DNA from: Taenia hydatigena
Lineage: Eukaryota > Platyhelminthes > Cestoda > Cyclophyllidea > Taeniidae
Assembly: GCA_036345935.2 (NCBI GenBank)
Contig: JADWOT020000002.1
Location: 21,020,355-21,084,354, forward strand
DNA length: 64,000 bases
Reading direction: 5' to 3'
Position 1 is the stretch's first letter. The number at the start of each line of letters is the position of its first letter. The notes beneath the pieces are model-generated. The model saw only the letters and a list, made by a program, of their open reading frames with translations. It was not told the DNA's origin and searched no databases. Both the position numbers and the translations under genes were made by a program. Positions 14,721 to 23,920 of this stretch are shown in pieces.

Positions 14721-17700
14721 GCTCCACAGCAAAACACCGTTTCCATGTACGTGTTCTACTTGTCCAGCCGTCTGTTTGTCTATCTGTCTCTCCGCCTCTC
14801 TCCATCCTCCACAACCACTGCGATTAAGGCAGCCGCAATGAACTTGTCCACTTTGCCATTGCCCATCACGAAAGAACACAAACAAAATGAGTCAATGAAA
14901 CACCCAACCCACGCACCACTTCCATTTGGAGAGACAACGCTTTAGGGCCCCCTCCCATCGACATCATCATGTCTAGGCATCACCGATGGAGGCGTTCCCG
15001 TCTCCAACCATAATTAACATTGCAAATCACCCGTCTTCACCACACCAGTGCAAGCAAACGTCTGCAAAACTAGCCTCGTATTTACCAAAGGACAACAGCC
15101 ACCTCTCATCGACGCCTCTCACCACCCTTCGCATTGCCAACCCCAAAAGACAGCGCCACCTCACTCCATCTCTCACCACTCCACTCCATTCCACGCAATC
15201 CCTCTCCCTTCCCCACATTTGAAGCCTGTTTGTGCAAATGAACGTGCAGTCGTGCCTATCTAAGCACGTGGTTTCGGGTAACATTTTAATGCCCTCTCAC
15301 TGTATCACCACCACCATCCACCATCCTGCATCATCCCATGCATCGCGTCTCACCGCAACCACGACACGGTCATAAAATCTGTCTCAAAGCAAAGCAAAGG
15401 GAAAGTAGAAACCTCGTGGGGTCATCGCAGGTCCACCTCTGCCTGTGCTTCGCAGCGTGCAGGTCTACTTGATGGCGAGAGGGCGCGTTGACGGGCCGCC
15501 GAACTGGGTGTGTGCCTTTCAAAAGCCCTTCAAGCAATTCACGGGCTAATTTTAGCCGGGGCCTTCAATTGTCTTGCACCGTGTGGATGAAACAACGAGA
15601 ACAAAAGCTTTAGGCGGGATGATATCTCCCCAAAAGTGGTATCTTCGATCGCCTTAACAGAAAGTCGGGAACAAACAAGGCGGAGTACCATTCACCACTC
15701 TCTTTCCACGCCTTGGCGATTATTAAGTGAGATTAGACCGGCATAATTGTTAGTTTTTAAAAAGATATGCCTTTTGTAAAAAGGGAAGAAAAGTATTTTC
15801 GTTAGTTTCTTTTAATGAAGGGCAATGGCATACGTTATGAGGCTACAAACGCTGGTGCCTCCTCCGCTTCCCAAATCGGCCTCACCGCTAGTATGTCCAA
15901 TCGAGAGTAAACGTTAGCTCCAAAGCTGTCCACAAAAACACGCTTCTATTGTTTGCATAAAATAAACAGGAAAACTCAAGGCAGATCTAAATATTGAGCT
16001 GCCCTTTGATGTTACTCTTTCCTGAGCTTAGCCCTAAGCGACTTGGAGGTTGTCATAAAAGGGCGAGGAAGAAGATAAAATCAGAGTCAAAATTCCAACG
16101 AGATACTTTGTGTTACACAATTAAGTCCTACCCAGAGAAAAAAAACACGGAAGAAGAAGTGCGTGTCCAAAAGCCAAAAAGAACAGTTGCGCTGACCTAA
16201 CTTCGGCATTACCGACGAGTAGATCGACCAGATTAGTGGGTGACACTGCGTTCTCTAGTTATCAATGTATCGACGCAGTGATAGTGACAGAGCAAAGTCG
16301 AGTTGTCGTATGTAGTCGTAAAACCGTTGTACAAACAAAAGTTAGCTGCAGTTTTGTGTTTGTCTAGGTAGAATGGAGGAAGGAGGGGTGGAGTCAGGAA
16401 GGGAGAGGTGTAGGAGGTTAGGCAACGATACACGCATAGATTAGCCATAAATCATGATGCCATGTTTGTTGGGGGGGGGGGGCGATGGAGAGGAATTTTG
16501 GGCCGATGGAGGGTTTTCGAATTTGCACTGTGGTTTTGCGGTCACGTGTCTGTCTCATTCCTCTGTCTATGTGGAGTGGTCTGAGGCTGCCAACATGAAA
16601 GCGACCAAAGCACAGCTTATGGTAGCTCGTGTTTTTACAGACTTACTTGGAAGGGAAATCGCAGGATGGATGGATTGAGTCTTACTCCTGCCACACGCGA
16701 GTATTTTGGCATGGTTGGGTGGTTTATAGTAGCTGGCGTCTCCTCCCTTCCCTCCTTTCCTCTTTTTACCATCACTGTCTCGTTTTCAACTCAGATCGGA
16801 CTCATCTCCCATGTGATCGTGACTAGCCCACATTTTGGTAATTAAACAAAACTTCAAATCGCTTCTCATCGACCAACGGGCGGGATAGTGGGAGAGAATG
16901 CGCCATCTGTGGCCAAGAAAACACAATCTACCTCGATTCTGCTGTATATTATCCCCTCCAGCGTTGGTGGCTCGCCTACTCTTTCCCAAGACAAATTTAT
17001 GCACACACTGCCACAAAATCAACAAAAAAGTAGATTTGAATTGGAAATAAGGAAAGATAACCTTCTGGAGTGATTTATAAGGCAGATAAAAAGTTTTAAA
17101 ATGCCAAATTGCTACCAGTGTCGCCCACCTTCCATCTTTTCACTCCCTTAAGCGGAACAGGCAGACCTCTGGATTCGCAAAGCTATAATCAAACAGGCAT
17201 CCGACTGAAACCCAGTTGGACCGATTTCTCATCAGCAAAAAAATCTCAGCGGTCTAACCTGTTTACATAGTCGTTTAGAACCGATCTCCAACGCAAAAAT
17301 TATATTTTTGTCACACCACTGCCACTAAACTGCTATTGCGTAGTTAACCTCAGTGTCTGGACGAAAGGCGACTGGAGGACACAATTAAGTATCGCAAAGT
17401 TGGTCACAACTCACTAACTTTTTTTTACGAATAAGTTTAAACGAAGTCCTATGATGGCAAAAAATTGGCACTGTCTGATTCTCACCAATTCCAGCCTAAT
17501 TTTATGTCTAGGTAAAAAAAACGATCAAATAACCTAACGTATGAGTACCTAGGTCAAATTTTGGGAAAATACTAACGGACAATGGTTTTGAGCAAAAAAA
17601 TCTCAATTTTTTTTAAGAAAGGAAGCCTATTTATGACTATACTATCCTGATTGGATAATAATCGACCAATTGAAAATCAATACCGCTTTTCGAACCAATA

Positions 17701-20700
17701 GCATTCCCATGTTAACTGAGGCCGGGGTGTCAAAGCGAACGGTGGGAAATAAAAGTAAAAAGTGGCTGAAACAATTTGAAATGAACTAGTTTAAATATTC
17801 TCTGTTTGGAATTCAACCAGTAAATGGTTTAACATAAAATGAAATATGAAGAAACAAAGGCTTGTGTTTACTAGACAGGAATTTAACTTGCTGTTCTAAC
17901 AACCAGGGAGGAGAGGAAGGTTTAGAGCCAAACGGGGTACTTTAGATATCAATCAGCCGCATTCCACACACTCATTTATAGACATCCATGTACGCAAGTT
18001 GGCCGCCAACGGAGCAACAAATGGAAAAAATAATCCCATTGGATCCAACATAGGCGCAACTTCGGTCCAAATAAATGTAGTGCTAAAATTCTGGCAGCAA
18101 ATCACGAAGGCTAAAGCTGTGAACTAACTTTGATGCATGAAGGGGCACTACTAAGGGGCAAAATGGACTGGTGGTGTAGGGAAAGACCTTAAATATTGGA
18201 CAAATTTAATCTACAAAATCAGTTGCACCAAATCAACAAAATTTGGCCAAAGGGGAAGGATGACCATACCTGCTGTGCATCAAGGTGTCACCTCTTTTTG
18301 GTCTTGTCAGTAGATGGGGAAAAGTGCACATGGAGCCGAGTTCAAGGGAGGAATTGTCAGTATTGCCGCTTTGCATGCCCTCCGTGTTGGTTGATTTTAG
18401 CCCTCCTATACTCTACTTTTACAATCCGCCATGAGATAGTTGGAAATCATCCGCATTCCAAAATGGAAGGATCATTTCAAGTTCTTTGCAATGACTATTC
18501 ATGGATTAACTTAGCATTAAAAGAAACCAGTGACTTGATTAGCTCATGGAACGCACTCGTCACTGCTCGATTTGAAAAGATTTGACCCACGAAATCTGAC
18601 CACAATCCTCACATTAGAGTAAACACAAGCTCCTGTGCACTTTCTTGTTTATCTTAAGATGTTGTAAAAAAGGTGCAAAGCGATTAAACTCTCTTTTCAA
18701 AAAGGAATTTGACTTGTAATGAAGCATGATGGCTAATGAGTAGCATAACGGAAGGCGAGAATGTATCAGATGGGAACCCGCCAAGTGGATTAGTCCTAGA
18801 GGCGTCCAAAATACGTCAAAATGAAAAAAGGAAGAGAAAGAGGGGAGAAGGGAGAGCGAAGGATGTTGGGTTGCGCATCCCACGCCTTTGGTCCATCTCA
18901 AAGGGCAGCAACCTCTGCCTCCCAAAGGCAAAGACAATTTCAAATGTGTTTATCAATTACTGCCAACTCTTTGAGGTCAAGCGCCGAGTCCTACCTCGAG
19001 TAATCTTATTTTTAACAAAATTTTAGTATTAAAATGCTAAAAGTGTCAAGGTGGCTTGTCTACTTATTAGCGGACTGCGGGCGGGGTTTCTCAAGACTAC
19101 CCTGTTGGAGTTGGCAAGAGGCACTATTTCAACAGTGCTTTGGATAAAGTCCCTTTAAGTCCTTAATTTGAGCAGTTGGTACACGTTAGAGGTAATTAGG
19201 AATTACTCATTAAAATGGGTCAAAAGTGGACACAGAAGTAATTAGGAGTGAAGTGAATAATAATTTCCCAAACGAGGTGAAGACAAACTGTAGAGAACAC
19301 CTCTTTGTAATGAAACAATCCAGAGTTGAATGCTTTGGCATTCCTCTCCCCACCTTGTTCCCTGATTGCCTATTCAATCTCCCATTTGACTGCCTAGTGC
19401 TTATTGCCAAGAAAGTGATAAACATATGGTGCTTGGGGAAATAATCTCAAGGGAACTGGGACGCGGACGAGGCAGCATCACCTTGCCCCTTCCCTCTTCC
19501 CATCGCCACCTACCCTCCCTCTCTCGCCACCCTAGAATGCAATTTTTATCGGTAGCTAAGTTTAGTAATTAAAGAGGATGTGGATTGGTGTTTTCCCGCG
19601 CAAGTAGGCCTTTCATCCCTCTGATTCTATGCTCTTGACTGTTTTTAGAAAAAACTGCTCTTTCTACACACCTCTTACTTGTATGAAATAGGCAGATTTT
19701 ACGGAGATCATCCCCATTTCTGCTCCACATATCAAGCTTTGCCTTGTAAAAGATGGAGCGGTGCCTCAATAGGATAGGTGTGCAAATCTTCTAAAAATGC
19801 TCAAAATTGTAAACTCCTATCTAGGAAACGATTAAATAATACACCAAATGGAACAAAACAATGAAACCAAAGTAGGGAACAAAATTGTAGCGATTTCAGC
19901 CCCACTCTACAGAGTTATCATGACACGATTAAAACTAATCCATCTATCAGTGACGAATCTATGGCAATCTACGATGAGTCAAATTAGCACTGCTAATGAT
20001 GGCGTCGCTACGACCTGCCACTGACTTGGAAGCATTCCATGCAGGCAAAATATGGCATAAATCCGCATTTTCGACTACCCGAAGGACTACGATAGGCAAT
20101 GCCTTTCTCTCTCTTTCCTCACTCCTGCCTCAATCTCGCGCCTGATTGGCTACTCAGACATCAGTACCTCATCATCACGCACCTCGCATATGCTCAGAGA
20201 AAATGAGGAGACAGAGGGTAGAAGGGCAGGCAGAAATCAAGCTACACGACTCACCTCGTTGATCCACCGAAGTACCAGGTCAGGTCGACCGGTGGCAGAG
20301 CACTTGACACTCACTGGTCCATTCACAACCGATTCCAGAACGGGTGGCAGAGGTCTCACCACTGGCAGTTCTGTAACAGTTAATCCATCATCTCATGCTA
20401 ATTCCCGCCTTTAAAACCGACTAATTTGTCACTAACTTAAAGTTTTTGAATAAAATTTCCTAAAAAATAAAGCCGGGTCGAAGCATAAATGCTTAGTCAG
20501 AGCTGCTGTCAGATGAGAAAGTTGTTTGACACCAAAAGGAAAAAACAATATCGATTTACGAACCAAAGACGCGAATGATGATTTTTTCCTCATCAATAGT
20601 GGAACCAAGACCCATTTGATCAATAAGTTCACATCGGAATTCCATGTTGTTGTCATCAAGGCTTGCACCAGGATCGTGCTTTTCAATACATAGAGATTCC

Positions 20701-21282
20701 ACGGGCTCTGCAATGTCCTTCATTGAATATCCTGGATGAGAGGCAAAGAATTCATGACTGTTTGCATCAGTTTGCCTGAACTTCATCACTCTCACAAGAC
20801 TGCGCAGTCGTTTGTCGCCTTGATGCAAAACGACGGCTTGATTCTCTGAAAAAAATATTCGCGTGTAAACTAGACATGATAGTTGTGCGCCTGAACAGCA
20901 AGGTACAACGTGTACGTTCATAACTTTATAACCAAAAAAGCAAACGGGCTGCCTGTAAAATAAACGACAAGACACGCAACGACGCAGCTGTTATAGGCGA
21001 GCACCAACACAAAACGCAAAACACTAAATAAAAGCCTAAGAATATTACAAAACTATTTAAAATATTTGAAAAGAGTGATTAAAACTCTAGATAACATCGA
21101 CTGCACTCAAGCACCTACCTTCATGAGTCAACTCGCAGCATAGCCGGATATTGTCCCCAAGTTTTACATGCACATCACGTTCTAAATGTACAGTGTGAGT
21201 AAAAACTATAAAACAAACCTTTTGAAGCATTTACTATAGAAGTTAGAAACAACGCCACGAATAAAACCAAACACGAAACCAT
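1..21282 (-). CDS. Ig-superfamily adhesion receptor, kirre/nephrin-like (5' part, 7 exons visible)
   Basis: Exons on the minus strand are 21282-21219, 21181-21119, 20845-20564, 20370-20255, 7022-6839, 263-196 and 137 to beyond base 1, giving about 304 residues. All junction phases match. Residues 1-20 form a signal peptide (hydrophobic stretch LVLFVALFL). Ig1 has Cys36/37 and Cys114 (FRCEL). Ig2 is split between exons 4 and 5: Cys160 (VKCSATGRP), Trp172 (LRWINE) and Cys214 (KLICEAS). The Ig2-Ig3 linker SVNYPPQV is restored only when exon 5 (ending T) joins exon 6 (starting AT). Exon 7 carries a further domain (KAELVC, YLLRLQGV). The order V-like, then C2-set domain, then a YPP linker fits the kirre/nephrin family of membrane adhesion proteins; the membrane segment would lie outside the window. 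The donor of exon 3 is weak (GTTCGT). Family level is fairly sure, exact orthology is not. The start is the only ATG that gives a signal peptide. Confidence 0.75.
893..918. repeat. Short dispersed core with hairpin
   Basis: The sequence reads GGATGGCATGGCCTCCGAA followed by CCATGCCAG. The seven bases GGCATGG and CCATGCC can pair around an eight-base loop. Related cores occur near 1505, 2396, 21812, 50580, 52210 and 53980. The last sites except 52210 lie inside the LTR-like elements annotated separately, so this is probably a fragment of the same family. Confidence 0.5.
2391..2422. repeat. Short dispersed core, second hairpin copy
   Basis: The sequence GGCAAGGTCTCCGGACCG followed by TGCCAGTAAC repeats the core seen at 893 with several substitutions. 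The arms GGCA/TGCC and GGT/ACC still pair, so the changes partly preserve the hairpin. It lies in the intron of the Ig-receptor gene. Confidence 0.45.
5884..6028 (+). CDS. Putative exon of a nested plus-strand gene (unknown product)
   Basis: An open segment of about 145 nt is bounded by a good acceptor (TTTTACGTCTTCAG) and a consensus donor (GTAAGT), on the strand opposite the surrounding Ig gene and inside its 6.6 kb intron. It encodes about 48 residues rich in aromatic and charged residues (for example YEFRWEEACFWATY, then IKSIKEGERF). A possible next exon starts after CCTTTTCAG at 6657. It joins in phase and ends at a TAG (6683-6685) after about ten codons. No upstream exon, start codon or poly(A) signal was found and no family is recognised. 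It may be a chance open frame. Confidence 0.28.
8334..8732 (+). pseudogene. Possible frameshifted coding relic, unknown family
   Basis: From the ATG at 8334 a 38-codon frame closes at a TAA. The next frame then runs on with coding-like sequence (WFKSLNGETELAMAAYE, then ELKQVVKSNQGKYSNSAV). It shifts again near a run of T and A at about 8580-8600 and continues (LKFKPHGEEWDHQSRTI, then LLYIKAAPDAEICEV) to a TGA at about 8730. AATAAA occurs about 100 bases later. No GT-AG sites were found at the frame changes. This looks like an intronless copy broken by two frameshifts, on the strand opposite the host gene. The protein family is not recognised and the reading is uncertain. Confidence 0.3.
13081..13097. 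repeat. (CT)n microsatellite
   Basis: About eight uninterrupted CT units lie in the long intron of the Ig-receptor gene. Confidence 0.85.
14524..15567 (+). repeat. Inverted repeat 1, left arm
   Basis: This 1,044 bp segment is nearly identical to the reverse complement of 23043-24084. Only scattered substitutions were seen, for example near 14940 and 15220. The two-base length difference is fully explained by (AC)14 here against (GT)13 in the other arm. The arm begins CACCACCGTCAAGTCC and ends AGCCGGGGCCTTCA. It is C-rich and pyrimidine-biased, and its open frames are compositional. It lies in the 13.2 kb intron of the Ig-receptor gene. No convincing target-site duplication flanks the outer ends. 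Confidence 0.93.
14688..14715. repeat. (AC)14 microsatellite in the IR1 left arm
   Basis: Twenty-eight uninterrupted bases of AC. The partner arm carries thirteen units. Confidence 0.95.
16471..16482. repeat. Poly-G run
   Basis: Twelve consecutive G. It may be a length-variable site or a sequencing weak point. Confidence 0.85.
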
Positions 21283-22587
21283 GCTCCGATAACGTCCCTA
21301 ATTAAAATATCGCCGGCATCCGAAACATGCTCGCATGACCTTGAGAAATTAAAACACTCAAAATAAAATTACAAATGCATATAACACAGTTTCAAAAGAC
21401 ATTTTATCAGTGTTAAAAATTTTTAGCGTTCTGCAGGGCGCTGCTGCTGATACATTAGTGGTATTAGGGTAACCGTACTCATTAATCATCTAAGGAAAGT
21501 AATAGTTTGCTTGATTTCTTAATGCATCTCTTGGATTTATTTATAAATAAAGCAATTACGCAGTTGATTGTGACAGCAGTTGTTGAACATACAAAGAAGG
21601 TTGTTCTTCTTCTTGCATATCTTCACGCTTTTTACACTGAACCGAAATGTCTAATTTTTGTCATTGTGATGCTTATGTTTCCTAAATGTGTTTTGCAGAC
21701 CAGAAGCTGGTGAACAATTTCAATCTGGTCTCAGTGTGGTACTTCGTTTGCTTAAACTGCCGGTTTTGGTCAGAGTCACAGAGTTTGACGTATTGCCCTA
21801 GCTGCGTGGGCTGGTCTCTGGGCCATGCCAGCAGTTTATTTCCCTCTCTCCGTTGAATATGTGTATACTACTCTAGCATTCTGCCTTCTTTTGTCTTTGA
21901 GGGTCCTCGGGACGCTACACGTCGAGTAACGCGATTGCACTTCAGAGGTCAACACATACTTGCCCTCATCATATACTAAAGATGTCTAGAAGCATTTAGC
22001 CTTCTAATAGTAAGAGTGGAAGAAGAAAATAACCGTCTACAGTCCTTATTTTAGTAGCTTTATTTGCTGAAGCGTCGAAGAACACAAGTCTAAACCTAAT
22101 TACCTGTACATTTATTTACCTGAAAGCCTCTCCAGTGCATGGTTCGACGGTAGATGAATGAGTTGTGAAATGTTTGTAGAGGAGCATAATGATTTTTGCG
22201 AATGTATTTAAGCAAATCTTTAGATAATATTGCATCCCTCTAAAACCATTCATGTATAGACGATTGGGGACCACCAGTGTGGCGCGTAGATTGCTTCATC
22301 AAACTGCAAAACAACGGTGGAACCTTATGACTCTGCTCTACCAAACGCAAGGTTGGTCAAGTTATCCAAGCATCCCATCACAGTATTACTTGAGCTCAGA
22401 CCCCGGTAAATAGGTCAAGTTGTCGGTATCTTGACTTTAAACATACGCGCCCTTAAATGGACAGGTAGCAGAATTCGCTTAAAGAGTAGTAGAATTCCAT
22501 TAACCAATCTATCAAGCTTAGCAGCCAAAGAAAAAGCTCTCAAACCCAACTAATTAGACAATCGAGCTCCAGGCGCCGGCAAATGTC
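21283..22587. other. Intergenic: upstream of the Ig receptor, downstream of the VWC-like gene
   Basis: This 1.3 kb gap separates two minus-strand genes and so includes the likely promoter of the Ig receptor. It holds one LTR-like element (21735-21919), about 450 bases upstream of the receptor start codon. A short upstream ATG frame precedes the start codon on the minus strand. No other gene is seen. Confidence 0.55.
21735..21919 (+). mobile_element. Short LTR-like element, copy A
   Basis: The 185 bp segment begins TGTGGTACTTCGTTTG and ends CGGGACGCTACA, so it has TG...CA ends like a solo LTR. Copies at 50507-50670 and 53949-54090 share both ends and the middle block GGTCTCTGGGCCATGCCAG, then TGCCTTCTTTTGTCT. 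No internal coding region was found. A solo LTR or a TRIM-type miniature element is the likeliest reading, but flanking direct repeats are not convincing. Confidence 0.6.
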
Positions 22588-23889
22588 TTATTTTGCGACC
22601 GGTACTCGATTTTGCCAGTTCAGAGTGATCTTGAGAAGGTGGCATTGGAGGTAGGTTGTTTTCTTGCAGACTCGCACGCGTTTGCATTTCAGAGTCACTG
22701 CTTTCCTCGCCTTCCTAACACACTGACAGTCGTCACAGCCGCGGCGGAACCATTGACCCATCTTCGCGTATCTTGAAGGCGTAAAGAATGGAAGTGTGAT
22801 GGTGAAATACGGGAAGCAATTTATCTGGCAGTAGCACAAATGTTTGTTCTAAATTCTTCTACTTATTTTGGACGAAAACTTTGCTTTTAAAGAAATGTTT
22901 TGCTTCCTCTGTACGCTGTGCTAGTTTTTTAGGCAAAAGCATTTCCGCAAGAGTCACTTTTAATCTCCCCGCCTTGGTAAAATGCTAACTTGTTTTATAT
23001 CGCATGGGATCCCATTCCGGACTCAAAGCGGAGGGAGGCAACTGAAGGCCCCGGCTAAAATTAGCCCGTGAATTGCTTGAAGGGCTTTTGAAAGGCACAC
23101 ACCCAGTTCGGCGGCCCGTCAACGCGCCCTCTCGCCATCAAGTAGACCTGCACGCTGCGAAGCACAGGCAGAGGTGGACCTGCGATGACCCCACGAGGTT
23201 TCTACTTTCCCTTTGCTTTGCTTTGAGACAGATTTTATGACCGTGTCGTGGTTGCGGTGAGACGCGATGCATGGGATGATGCAGGATGGTGGATGGTGGT
23301 GGTGATACAGTGAGAGGGCATTAAAATGTTACCCGAAACCACGTGCTTAGATAGGCACGACTGCACGTTCATTTGCACAAACAGGCTGTAAATGTGGGGA
23401 AGGGAGAGGGATTGCGTGGAATGGAGTGGAGTGGTGAGAGATGGAGTGAGGTGGCGCTGTCTTTTGGGGTTGGCAATGCGAAGGGTGGTGAGAGGCGTCG
23501 ATGAGAGGTGGCTGTTGTCCTTTGGTAAATACGAGGCTAGTTTTGCAGACGTTTGCTTGCACTGGTGTGGTGAAGACGGGTGATTTGCAATGTTAATTAT
23601 GGTTGGAGACGGGAACGCCTCCATCGGTGATGCCTAGACATGATGATGTCGATGGGAGGGGGCCCTAATGCGTTGTCCCTCCAAATGGAAGTGGTGCGTG
23701 GGTTGGGTGTTTCATTGACTCATTTTGTTTGTGTTCTTTCGTGATGGGCAATGGCAAAGTGGACAAGTTCATTGCGGCTGCCTTAATCGCAGTGGTTGTG
23801 GAGGATGGAGAGAGGCGGAGAGACAGATAGACAAACAGACGGCTGGACAAGTAGAACACGTACATGGAAACGGTGTTTTGCTGTGGAGC

Positions 23890-23920
<31 letters not shown>

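Larger units (their letters stand above)
7023..20254. other. 13.2 kb intron of the Ig-receptor gene
   Basis: This intron interrupts Ig2 between its Trp172 half and its Cys214 half. It contains a possible plus-strand pseudogene (8334-8732), a (CT)n tract at 13081-13097, the left arm of inverted repeat 1 (14524-15567) and a run of twelve G at 16471-16482. Two exon-like minus-strand segments (12005-11930 and 10022-9966) are open and flanked by AG/GT, but nothing independent supports them. The rest shows no recognisable gene. Confidence 0.6.

Noticed and set aside
14986..15263. Overlapping open frames in both strands of inverted repeat 1
   Set aside because: They reflect pyrimidine-rich low-complexity DNA, recur identically in the other arm, and show no splice sites or protein features.
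18196..18585. 129-codon plus-strand frame with several Cys
   Set aside because: It starts at TTG, has no splice signals, and its residue pattern shows no recognisable domain; probably chance.
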